This document shows, piece after piece, positions 40,944 to 48,839 of a DNA stretch of 64,000 bases. Position numbers and translations under genes: made by a program. Position 1 is the stretch's first letter. Each line of letters opens with the position of its first letter. The notes under the pieces are model-generated. The model was not told the origin of the DNA. It searched no databases and was given only the letters and a program-made list of their open reading frames with translations. Source of the stretch: JAIMBK01 sp040755215 (GTDB lineage: Bacteria; Bacillota; Desulfotomaculia; Desulfotomaculales; Nap2-2B); the NCBI GenBank assembly GCA_040755215.1, contig JBFMBG010000003.1:27114-91113 (forward strand), given 5' to 3'.

Positions 40944-42972
40944 ATGACCTCCTTTCCATGGTGGAAATTATTTCTTGAATCCGGCGCAAGACCTTTTCAA
41001 AACCACCGTCGCGGCCGTTTAAAGCGGCCAGGGAAGAGACCAGAAACAGCGGCGGGTTCGGCAGGAAAGAAGTTAACTGCCGGCGGACGAAGTTTGCTGC
41101 CCTTTCCCGCTCCAGCGCGGTCAGGGTATCCGCGAAATTGATCAAAAAGAGTACCCTGCCCGCCTTGGCCAGGTGACCGACCCTGCCCGCGACGTTTTCC
41201 CAAACTTCCTTTTGATAGGGTGCCGAGATGAGTTGTTTACCGTGGATAAAGACCAGCAGAAGACTGCTCTCACTCAGCGCTTTCAAGCAGGTCTGGCGGT
41301 GCTGGGCAAAAACCGAATCGATACCGGGCGTGTCAAGAAAAGTAGCCAGTTTAAAAAATTCCGCCGGATGGTAAATATCCACCGCTTCCAGGAAAAAGTT
41401 TAACGGGCCGGTCAACAAATGGTGGAATTCCTCTCGTTCGCGTTCGAGATGAAAGATGAGGTGGGCAGCCTGTTTGAAGGTAAGCCTGACCGCCGTCACG
41501 ACGCCGTTCTTTTGCAAATTCTTTTGCAGGTGGGAAGGAGCAAGAAGCAACGCCCGGGTTTCCATCAACCTGTTCACTAATTCCTGTTTAGTTGTTTTCT
41601 GGTACCTTCCCTTAATGGCCACTTCTATTCCGGTTATTTGCGGAACGCTTTCTTCCTCGGTCAAATATTGGCAGAGGACGTTTGTTTCCTCCCGTTTAAA
41701 GCTTCCCTTGCCTTTTCCGGGCTCCCAAATATCTAAGGTAAGTTGCCTGGGAAAATAAGCCACGGCAATTTTTTCCGGTCCGTAATGCAGGCGCGTCAGA
41801 TAACTGGTTGTCGGTTTATCCTCGGCCGGTAAAATGGCTTCCTTCATTATGGCGTTGAAAAAGGTGGACTTGCCGGAGGAAAATGGTCCCCAGGCCGTCA
41901 CGACGAATTTTTCGGGAGAGGCCGGCGGTAATTTCAAGAGGTTTTCCGGACCGATCGCAAGATGTTTGCGGAAGCCGTAATGTTTGCCGGTTTCCGGGCG
42001 GCCGGCCCCGGAAAGTGGCGCTTTCTGAAGGATCCGCCGGTTATTTTCCGCCAGGGCGGCGTTGACCGTTTTTTGTTTTCTAAGCTCGTTGATTGCTTGC
42101 TTAAAAGCCAGAATTCGCCCGGCCTTTTCTTTGATTAACCAGAAGTTGAGCAGAAAATCGGGTTCCCCCGGGAGAACGGACAATTTCGCCAGCATTTCGG
42201 GAAGAAGCGAGTCTTCCTGGCGCAGGTGCCCTTCAATTTGGGAAAATACATCTTCAATTAGTTTCTCCTGTAAAAAAACGCCCAGAGCACTTATACTTGC
42301 CTGATCACGGGTATTGAGCGTATGGACGGGTATTTGCGCGCCGAATAACTCCCTTAAGGCAGCCCTGGTGCTGGCCAGGGAGGTGCCGTCTGGCTGACCG
42401 GCGTTGCAGTTTAGCCAGAAAGAAAGCGCCCTGTAGCTGTTTTGGCCAAGAAGTTCCTTTAGCTTTTGCAAAAAATGCCGGTCGCAAATCTGGATACCGC
42501 GCTGGTGGAAAAGGTAGATGATTTGCCCGGCATCGGCAAAGATTTGTTCCAAGACGGAAGAATGCTCCCAAACCGGTGAGTCGACCCCCGGCGTATCGAC
42601 CAGGTGGCATAGTTTAAGTAAGCGGTGGTTGAGCGTCACCTCCACTTTTTCTGGCTTTAGCCGGGAATGCCTGGTTTTTAAGGCATAAGTTAATTCCCGC
42701 GGGTCGGCAAGGTACCAAAGTCGCTCTTTAGTCCATAGTTTGGCCATAAACTTTGTTCCGTGGGTATAAAAAACCGGGCAAGGGGTGTTCAACTGAAATG
42801 CCGGATTGTTTTGGAGCAGGCTGTTTACGAGCGTCGTCTTGCCCGTGTTCAGGCAGCCGCCGACCACTATCTTTGGCCGGGCAAAATCTTCCTGGTAATT
42901 TTCGATTAGTTGCCTGGCCTGCTGAATAAAGAATGTTTCTTTTCCAGTCGAAGGGTTTTTGGGAATTTGCAT
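40912..42972 (-). CDS. Dynamin-like protein with two GTPase domains
   Basis: The 686-residue protein carries two dynamin-family GTPase domains. The first has G1 GGCLNTGKTTLVNS near residue 38 and G3 LVDTPGVDS near residue 124. The second has G1 GPFSSGKSTFFNAI near residue 363 and G3 FLDTPGIDS near residue 559. Fused dynamin pairs are known in Bacillus DynA, which is about 1190 residues. This one is much shorter, with reduced helical stalks. DynA supports membrane fusion and phage tolerance. The start ATG 42972 follows AGGTGG. Three small coiled-coil genes follow and overlap, making a four-gene operon. Confidence 0.85.
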   Translation of the reverse strand: MQIPKNPSTGKETFFIQQARQLIENYQEDFARPKIVVGGCLNTGKTTLVNSLLQNNPAFQLNTPCPVFYTHGTKFMAKLWTKERLWYLADPRELTYALKTRHSRLKPEKVEVTLNHRLLKLCHLVDTPGVDSPVWEHSSVLEQIFADAGQIIYLFHQRGIQICDRHFLQKLKELLGQNSYRALSFWLNCNAGQPDGTSLASTRAALRELFGAQIPVHTLNTRDQASISALGVFLQEKLIEDVFSQIEGHLRQEDSLLPEMLAKLSVLPGEPDFLLNFWLIKEKAGRILAFKQAINELRKQKTVNAALAENNRRILQKAPLSGAGRPETGKHYGFRKHLAIGPENLLKLPPASPEKFVVTAWGPFSSGKSTFFNAIMKEAILPAEDKPTTSYLTRLHYGPEKIAVAYFPRQLTLDIWEPGKGKGSFKREETNVLCQYLTEEESVPQITGIEVAIKGRYQKTTKQELVNRLMETRALLLAPSHLQKNLQKNGVVTAVRLTFKQAAHLIFHLEREREEFHHLLTGPLNFFLEAVDIYHPAEFFKLATFLDTPGIDSVFAQHRQTCLKALSESSLLLVFIHGKQLISAPYQKEVWENVAGRVGHLAKAGRVLFLINFADTLTALERERAANFVRRQLTSFLPNPPLFLVSSLAALNGRDGGFEKVLRRIQEIISTMERRSFDYGKRQAFR

Positions 42973-43150
42973 AAACTAACCACCTGCTTTATGTGAAAAA
43001 TATCCTTGAACAGGTATTTATTAGCAGGATATTAAGAAGTATTAAAAAATATGACCACGAAAAAGATGAAATTTAGCGAAAATCCCCGTGGGTGAGAGGT
43101 GAAATTGATTTCTGCCGCGTATTGGGGGAGGCTTTACAGAAGGAGTAAAA

Positions 43151-43354
43151 TTGGCTAAGATATATAGAAAAAAAGTGGCTAAAGGGGGGGAGAACAGGAT
43201 GCTGAATTCAGCAGCTATTCATCGCAACGTCCGGGAGCGCTCTGATGCCGCCAGTGTTTTTGAACGGGTTTTGAAATGTTTAATTTTCGTTGCCGGCCCG
43301 GCGGTTGTTTACCTGCTTGGCGGGTGGATTATCGGCCTTCCCTTTTTAAGATGA
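43151..43354 (+). CDS. Small basic single-span membrane protein
   Basis: This unrecognised 67-residue protein has a basic N-terminal half (YRKKVAKGGENR) and a C-terminal membrane helix (CLIFVAGPAVVYLLGGWIIG). The TTG at 43151 has AGAAGGAG at 5 bp. ATG 43199 also has a good site (AAGGGGGGGAG), which would give 51 residues. It is divergent from the GTPase operon and shares its 178-bp upstream gap. That gap holds AT-rich sequence with no firm promoter. Any link to the GTPase is speculative. Confidence 0.6.
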   Translation: MAKIYRKKVAKGGENRMLNSAAIHRNVRERSDAASVFERVLKCLIFVAGPAVVYLLGGWIIGLPFLR

Positions 43355-43498
43355 GTTTGCCCGGTAGAAAACGCAATCATCCAAACTAAAGCGCTAATAA
43401 GGTCATGTTCGCAAATACCCCTTGCGCGTCGCGCCGGTGTTGCGCGATTCCGCGGGTTCCGGCTTGAAATTACTGCCGTCCGGGTGCTGGCTGGCACT

Positions 43499-43789
43499 CT
43501 ATTTTTTTAGTACCTCCAAAGGGTGCTTGGCCCGGCGGTCGTATTCCTGGACCTGGGTAAAAAAATTAATCAGGAACCGGCGCATTTCTTCATCCCTGGC
43601 TACCGGCGGCCGGCGCAGGTGCCTGATCAGCAGGATGATGGACTTCAGGTGCTCGATTAATGCTTTGTCCGCACTGCCCGCAACCTCCATGCTCCTGATT
43701 TTCTCGGCACAGGCCTGGCTGATTTCCGGAATTGTTTTATCCTGCAAATTCAACAAAAAGGCTTTTAAGTTCTCCAGGTCGGGAGTCAT
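43499..43789 (-). CDS. Small helical protein of unknown function
   Basis: This 96-residue protein is predicted to be all helix (LENLKAFLLNLQDKTIPEIS, then ALIEHLKSIILLIRHLRRPP and MRRFLINFFTQVQEYDRRA). I do not recognise it. The start ATG 43789 follows AAGGA at moderate distance. It is convergent with the small membrane gene at 43151 and divergent from rrf2. The style matches the small coiled-coil proteins around it at 40.3-40.9 kb and 54.6-57.3 kb. No enzymatic motif is seen. Confidence 0.7.
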   Translation of the reverse strand: MTPDLENLKAFLLNLQDKTIPEISQACAEKIRSMEVAGSADKALIEHLKSIILLIRHLRRPPVARDEEMRRFLINFFTQVQEYDRRAKHPLEVLKK

Positions 43790-43950
43790 GGGCGCACGAT
43801 CCTTCCTTATTCTTGTGTTTTGAAGAATTAGATTTATTAAATTCTACCCTTTGTAAAAAATTCCTGCCCGGGATGCAAAACTATCTTTGCGGTGGGCAGG
43901 AAGGGAAAGTTCATTTTTGGCAGGACGGAAAACCGGGAGGAGGGAAAAAC

Positions 43951-43979
43951 TTGACAGGGAAAACAAAAGAAGTTATAAT
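43951..43979 (+). promoter_or_regulatory. Sigma-A-type promoter of the Rrf2 gene
   Basis: Perfect TTGACA (43951-43956) and perfect TATAAT (43974-43979) are separated by exactly 17 bp. Confidence 0.92.
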
Positions 43980-43989
43980 GCAACTAAAC

Positions 43990-44006
43990 TATACTATCTG
44001 AGTATA
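43990..44006. promoter_or_regulatory. Putative Rrf2 operator 1
   Basis: TATACT-ATCTG-AGTATA is a perfect 6-bp inverted repeat with a 5-bp centre. It starts 11 bp after the -10 of the rrf2 promoter, where binding would block transcription. This fits auto-repression. Confidence 0.65.
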
Positions 44007-44030
44007 TATTTAATCAGGGGAGCAACTTTC

Positions 44031-44441
44031 GTGCAGTTAAATCAGGCAACCGACTATGCTTTTCGAGCTGTGTTACACCTGGCCGGTTCGGCTCCCGGCG
44101 AAGTGGTGACCGCCCAGGAAATTGCCAGGAGAGAAAAAGTTCCGTTGCGATTTTTGCTTAAAATCATGCGTTCCCTGGTCGAGGCCGGCATAGTCAAGTC
44201 GGTGCGCGGCGTGACGGGCGGCTACGCGCTGGCCCGGCCGCCCGGCAAAATCACCCTTTTGGATGTCGTCGAGGCGGTCGAGGGGCCGGTGCGCCTTAAC
44301 CGTTGCCTGATCGATCAGGAATACTGTACCAAACGCTGGGCAAACCGCTGTCCTGTGCACCAGATCCTGGAGGTCATTCAGAACGCCGTAATTCAGGAAC
44401 TTGCCCGCCGCAATTTTGCAGAGCTTGCGCAAAAAGCCTAG
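44031..44441 (+). CDS. Rrf2-family regulator, probable Fe-S sensor of the cyd operon
   Basis: The roughly 136-residue protein begins MQLNQATDYAFRAVLHLAG and has the Rrf2 winged helix (AQEIARREKVPLRFLLKIMR, then SVRGVTGGYALARPPGKITL). The three conserved cysteines are present in RCLIDQEYCTKRWANRCPVH, so it can hold a [2Fe-2S] or [4Fe-4S] cluster like IscR, NsrR and RsrR. The start GTG 44031 has CAGGGGAG upstream. A matching inverted repeat is found at its own promoter and before cydA, 199 bp downstream. I infer that it controls cytochrome bd in response to oxygen, NO or iron-sulfur status. Confidence 0.9.
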   Translation: MQLNQATDYAFRAVLHLAGSAPGEVVTAQEIARREKVPLRFLLKIMRSLVEAGIVKSVRGVTGGYALARPPGKITLLDVVEAVEGPVRLNRCLIDQEYCTKRWANRCPVHQILEVIQNAVIQELARRNFAELAQKA

Positions 44442-44489
44442 ATAAAGGGTCTAATTAGTGGAGCGAAAAAGAGTTTTATTAAAGAAAAG

Positions 44490-44506
44490 TATACTAAACC
44501 GGTATA
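44490..44506. promoter_or_regulatory. Putative Rrf2 operator 2, upstream of cydA
   Basis: TATACT-AAACC-GGTATA matches operator 1 in both half-sites but one base, with the same 5-bp centre. It lies 134 bp before the cydA start codon. The surrounding sequence, with TAGTAT beyond, is an extended imperfect palindrome. No strong -35 accompanies it, so the promoter itself is uncertain. Confidence 0.6.
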
Positions 44507-44639
44507 GTATTGCTGTTTATTTAACTTTTCACCAAAAGGGGGTGTGTGTCTGGAAACCACGTCAGATCACTGGCGACTTTTTTAGGACAACTGGGAGTTG
44601 CCAATCCTATTATTTTTTCGTGAATAAGGAGGGAGATTT

Positions 44640-46025
44640 ATGGAAGCGCTTTTGCTTTCCCGCTGGCAGTTTGCCGTTACCTCGGTGTACCACTTCCTGT
44701 TCGTTCCCCTGACCCTGGGTCTTTCGGTCCTGGTGGCCGTCATGGAAACTGTCTACGTGCGGACGGGAAACGAGACCTATAAGCAGATGGCCCGGTTTTG
44801 GGGAAAGCTTTTCGTGATCAATTTCGCCATGGGGGTAGTTACCGGCATCGTGCAGGAATTTCATTTCGGGATGAACTGGTCGGAGTATTCCCGGTTCGTC
44901 GGGGACGTTTTCGGGGCCCCCCTGGCGGTGGAAGCGTTGGCCGCCTTTTTCCTGGAGTCCACCTTTCTGGGCGTCTGGATCTTCGGTTGGGATAAGTTGC
45001 CCAAGACTTTGCACGCCGCCTCCATCTGGCTGGTGGCCCTGGCTTCAAATCTTTCGGCGTTCTGGATTCTCGTAGCCAATTCCTTTATGCAGGAGCCGGT
45101 GGGTTACGTCGTGCGCAACGGCCGGGCGGAAATGACCGATTTTCTGGCCCTGCTCACCAACCCGCACGTACTCTACCAGTTTCCCCACACGGTGCTGGCC
45201 GGCTTTGCCACGGCCGCCTTTTTCGTGATGGGAATCAGCGCCTATTATCTTTTGCGCAAAGCCAATCCTGACTTTTTCCGCCGTTCCTTCCGGCTTGCTT
45301 TACCGGTAGGCGCCGTTTGCATCTTGCTGGTCATGGCGGTGGGTCATTTTCAGGGTCAGCACCTGGTTAAGTCCCAGCCGATGAAGATGGCGGCAGCCGA
45401 GGCCCTCTGGGAAAGTGCCGAACAGGCCCCTTTGAACCTGGTGGCCTTGATTGACGAAAAGCAGCAAACCAACCCCTTGGAGATCAGCATACCCGGCCTG
45501 GGAAGCTTTTTGGCGGTCAACACCTTCCGGGGCGAGGTAAAAGGAATCAAGGACATTCAGGCCGCGTACGCAGAAAAGTACGGCCCTGGCAATTACATCC
45601 CGCCGGTAACCCCTGTTTTCTGGAGCTTTCGCGTCATGGTGGCCGCCGGCTTATGGTTGCTTGTCCTTGCTTTCTCAGCCCTGTACTTCTGGCGAAAGGG
45701 GCGGTTGGAAGAAAAGCCGCTGGTACTTAAAGCGTTGCTCTGGAGCATTCCCGTTCCTTATCTGGCCAACACCGCGGGCTGGTATCTGGCCGAGGTGGGC
45801 CGCCAGCCCTGGATCGTCTACGGGCTCCAGCGGGTGGAAGAGGCCGTTTCACCGGTAGTTTCGGCCGGCGCCGTGCTGACTACTCTGGTTGTTTTCACCC
45901 TCCTTCTGGGAGCCCTGGCGGCAGTAGACGGATACTTAATGTACCGGGTTGTTAAGCAGGGGCCTGAAGAAGCACTGCTGGCCCCAGCGGCAGAAAAACC
46001 CGAGGGGGTGTCTTTATGGACTTAA
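44640..46025 (+). CDS. cydA: Cytochrome bd quinol oxidase subunit I
   Basis: CydA carries the haems of the high-affinity bd oxidase and oxidises quinol. The 461-residue, nine-helix protein contains His18 (SVYHFLFVPLTLGLSVL), the haem b558 histidine region YQFPHTVLAGFATAAF, the conserved GQHLVKSQPMKMAAAEALWE of the Q-loop, and GWYLAEVGRQPWIVYGL near the end. The Q-loop is short, as in Gram-positive enzymes. The start ATG 44640 follows AAGGAGGGAG. It overlaps cydB by 10 bp. In this apparent anaerobe the enzyme probably removes traces of oxygen. Confidence 0.96.
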   Translation: MEALLLSRWQFAVTSVYHFLFVPLTLGLSVLVAVMETVYVRTGNETYKQMARFWGKLFVINFAMGVVTGIVQEFHFGMNWSEYSRFVGDVFGAPLAVEALAAFFLESTFLGVWIFGWDKLPKTLHAASIWLVALASNLSAFWILVANSFMQEPVGYVVRNGRAEMTDFLALLTNPHVLYQFPHTVLAGFATAAFFVMGISAYYLLRKANPDFFRRSFRLALPVGAVCILLVMAVGHFQGQHLVKSQPMKMAAAEALWESAEQAPLNLVALIDEKQQTNPLEISIPGLGSFLAVNTFRGEVKGIKDIQAAYAEKYGPGNYIPPVTPVFWSFRVMVAAGLWLLVLAFSALYFWRKGRLEEKPLVLKALLWSIPVPYLANTAGWYLAEVGRQPWIVYGLQRVEEAVSPVVSAGAVLTTLVVFTLLLGALAAVDGYLMYRVVKQGPEEALLAPAAEKPEGVSLWT

Positions 46026-47020
46026 ATGTGCTCTGGTTTATCCTGATTGCCGTCCTGTTTACCGGTTATTTCTTTTTGGAAGGATTTGATTACGGAGTGG
46101 GGATATTGCTGCCCTTCCTGGGGCGCAGCGACATCGAGCGCCGGGTGCTGCTCAACTCCATCGGCCCCTTTTGGGACGGCAACGAGGTGTGGCTGCTCAC
46201 GGCCGGCGGAGCCATCTTTGCCGCCTTTCCGCACTGGTACGCCACCCTCTTCAGCGGTTTTTACCTGGCCCTATTTTTGATGTTGGTGGCGCTGATCGGG
46301 CGGGGGGCAGCCCTGGAGTTCCGCAGTAAAGACGACCGCCCTTTCTGGCGCAGCCTGTGGGACTGGGTTATGTTCGGGGGAAGCCTGGTGCCGGCGCTCT
46401 TGTGGGGCGTGGCCGTAACCAACCTTGTGCAGGGGGTGCCGATTAACGGCCAGATGCAATATACAGGCACTTTCTTTGACCTCCTTTCGCCCTACACCCT
46501 GGCTGGCGGCCTGGCCATCCTTTTACTCTTTGCGTTTCACGGCGCCCTTTTCCTGACGCTGAAAACAGAGGAGGATTTGGCTGCCCGGTCCCGCAGCCTG
46601 GGCCTGAAGTTGGGCGTTTTAGCGGTGGGTGCCCTTTTCCTCCTGGTGGTTTTAAGTTACCTGCAAACCGACGTGATGGACCGGGCGGGGACGGCCTTGC
46701 TTTTCTGGGGGGCGGGGACGGCTCTGCTGGCTGCCTGCGGATTCTTGCGGGCGGGCCGGTGCGGCTGGGCTTTTGTAAGCAGCGGGCTGGCCATTGTTTT
46801 CACTACGGCGGCTTTCTTTGGCGGGCTCTTCCCCCGGGTGATGGTTTCCAGCCTTCACCCAGAGTGGAGTCTGACCGTCTATAACGCCGCTTCCAGCCCT
46901 TATACCTTAAAGGTAATGACTGTCATCGCCCTTACCCTGGTGCCCGTCGTGCTCCTTTACCAGGGCTGGACCTACTGGGTTTTCCGTCGGCGCGTCAGCG
47001 CCAGGCGCCTGGAATATTGA
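46016..47020 (+). CDS. cydB: Cytochrome bd quinol oxidase subunit II
   Basis: CydB is the non-haem structural subunit of the bd oxidase. The 334-residue protein has eight or so membrane helices, with the family start LWFILIAVLFTGYFFLEGFD, then YGVGILLPFLG, LNSIGPFWDGNEVWLLTAGG and FPHWYATLFSGFYLALFL. The C-terminal region NAASSPYTLKVMTVIALTLV is also typical. It starts inside the end of cydA, so the two are coupled. The stop at 47018-47020 lies 85 bp before cydD. Confidence 0.96.
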   Translation: MDLNVLWFILIAVLFTGYFFLEGFDYGVGILLPFLGRSDIERRVLLNSIGPFWDGNEVWLLTAGGAIFAAFPHWYATLFSGFYLALFLMLVALIGRGAALEFRSKDDRPFWRSLWDWVMFGGSLVPALLWGVAVTNLVQGVPINGQMQYTGTFFDLLSPYTLAGGLAILLLFAFHGALFLTLKTEEDLAARSRSLGLKLGVLAVGALFLLVVLSYLQTDVMDRAGTALLFWGAGTALLAACGFLRAGRCGWAFVSSGLAIVFTTAAFFGGLFPRVMVSSLHPEWSLTVYNAASSPYTLKVMTVIALTLVPVVLLYQGWTYWVFRRRVSARRLEY

Positions 47021-47105
47021 AGCCTGGGGAAAATGAATATTCGTTCCGGACGAGCGGAGCATGCCTTGCCGCTTGCCTTGGTATGGTTGGGGGAAAAGAT
47101 GAAGT

Positions 47106-48839
47106 ATGGTAGAAAAACGTCTGCTGCGCGAGGCAAAAACAGTGCGCCTTGCCCTGGCCCTGGCGGTGGGTGCGGGTCTGGGGGCCGGCCTGCTGGCGGT
47201 GCTGCAGGCCGGCTGCCTGGCCCGGGTGGTGGACGGGGTTTTCCTCGGGGGCCGGGATCTGGACGGGGTGCGCACCTGGCTTTGGGCCCTGTTGGGGATA
47301 ATCTTGTTGCGTGCGGTGTTGACCTGGGCGGGTGAAGTGGCGGCTTTCCGGGGCGCTGCCCGGATCAAACACGATTTACGCCGGCGGCTTGTAAAGCACC
47401 TCTTCACTTTAGGTCCGGTGTCCGTGCGGGAGGAGCGAACCGGGGAACTGGTCAACCTCCTGGTGGAAGGGGTGGAAGCTGTGGCGGTCTACTTCGCCCG
47501 TTACCTGCCGCAGCTTGCCTTAGCCGCCCTGGTTCCCCTGGTGGTGGTTGGTTTTGTTTTTCCCCTGGATTTAACTTCCGGGTTGATCCTTATTTTTACT
47601 GCTCCGCTAATTCCCCTGTTCATGTATCTAGTCAGCGGTTGGGCCCAGATTTTGAACCGGCGGCAGTGGGAAAATTTAAGCCGGATGAGCGCCCACTTCC
47701 TGGATGTTTTGCAGGGGCTCACCACTTTGAAAATCTTTGGTCAAAGCAAAACCCAGGCGGAAGTGATTGCCCGGATCAGCGATCGTTTTCGGGACACCAC
47801 CCTGGGTGTGCTCCGGGTAGCCTTTCTCTCGGCCCTGGCCCTGGAATTTTTGGCCACCATCAGTACCGCCCTGGTGGCGGTTGGGGTAGGCCTGCGCCTG
47901 GTGTACGGCCGCATCCCTTTTGAACACGCCCTTTTCCTGCTGATCCTGGCCCCGGAGTTCTACCTTCCTTTGCGGCTTCTGGGGAGCCATTTCCACGCCG
48001 GACTGGCCGGGGTCAGCGCCGCCGGGCGCATCTTTGCCCTGCTTGAAGCGCCTCTTCCCGAGCGTGTGCCGCCCCGGGGGGAAGCAGTTCCGTCGCTTGC
48101 GGGCGAATTTCAAATCGTCTTTGACGACGTGCATTACGCCTACGCGGGTGGCGACCGGCCGGCCCTGCAAGGAGCTTCCTTTAGGCTGAGCAGCGGGGAG
48201 CGGGTAGCTCTCGTGGGACCCAGCGGAGCAGGGAAAAGCACCATCGTAAATTTGCTTTTGCGTTTCGCGGAGCCCGACCGGGGTAAAATTACGGTCAATG
48301 GGGTTCCCCTGGGGAATGTACCGCCGGAGGAATGGCGCCGGTACGTGGCCCTGGTGCCCCAGCGTCCTTACCTTTTTTCCGGAACGATTGCCGACAACAT
48401 TCGCCTGGGGCGCCCGGAGGCCTCCCTGGATGAAGTGGTGGCGGCCGCCAGGCGGGCTGGAGCCCACGGGTTTATCAGGAACCTTCCCCTGGGGTACGAG
48501 ACGTTCGTCGGGGAGAAAGGGCTGCGTTTAAGCGGCGGCCAGGCCCAACTCGTGGCCGTCGCCCGGGCTTTTCTAAAAGACGCGCCCTTACTGATTTTGG
48601 ATGAAGTCACGGCAAATCTGGATTTTGCCGCCGAGGAAATATTGCACCGGGTGCTTGAACGCTTGATGGAGGGGCGTACTGTACTGGTGATCGCCCACCG
48701 CCTGACCACCGTTTACCGGGCCCACCGTATTCTGGTGCTGGAAAAGGGCCGGGTGGTTGAAGCAGGCCGACACCAAGAGCTGATGAATCAGCAGGGGGCT
48801 TACCGCCGCCTGGTTGCAGCTTTCGGGGGTGGCCAATGA
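47106..48839 (+). CDS. cydD: ABC transporter CydD (cytochrome bd assembly)
   Basis: CydD pairs with CydC to form the exporter of cysteine and glutathione or haem needed to assemble cytochrome bd. The 577-residue half-transporter has six membrane helices in its first 300 residues and an ATPase domain with Walker A GPSGAGKSTIVNLLL, signature LSGGQAQLVAVARAF and Walker B LLILDEV. The start is ATG 47106. The signature LSGGQAQ replaces the usual LSGGQRQ. It overlaps cydC by 4 bp (ATGA), so the pair is made together. Confidence 0.93.
   Translation: MVEKRLLREAKTVRLALALAVGAGLGAGLLAVLQAGCLARVVDGVFLGGRDLDGVRTWLWALLGIILLRAVLTWAGEVAAFRGAARIKHDLRRRLVKHLFTLGPVSVREERTGELVNLLVEGVEAVAVYFARYLPQLALAALVPLVVVGFVFPLDLTSGLILIFTAPLIPLFMYLVSGWAQILNRRQWENLSRMSAHFLDVLQGLTTLKIFGQSKTQAEVIARISDRFRDTTLGVLRVAFLSALALEFLATISTALVAVGVGLRLVYGRIPFEHALFLLILAPEFYLPLRLLGSHFHAGLAGVSAAGRIFALLEAPLPERVPPRGEAVPSLAGEFQIVFDDVHYAYAGGDRPALQGASFRLSSGERVALVGPSGAGKSTIVNLLLRFAEPDRGKITVNGVPLGNVPPEEWRRYVALVPQRPYLFSGTIADNIRLGRPEASLDEVVAAARRAGAHGFIRNLPLGYETFVGEKGLRLSGGQAQLVAVARAFLKDAPLLILDEVTANLDFAAEEILHRVLERLMEGRTVLVIAHRLTTVYRAHRILVLEKGRVVEAGRHQELMNQQGAYRRLVAAFGGGQ

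Noticed and set aside
43309..43497. 62-codon frame on the minus strand
   Set aside because: It overlaps the small membrane gene on the other strand, has a low-complexity basic composition, and has no ribosome site or recognisable fold.
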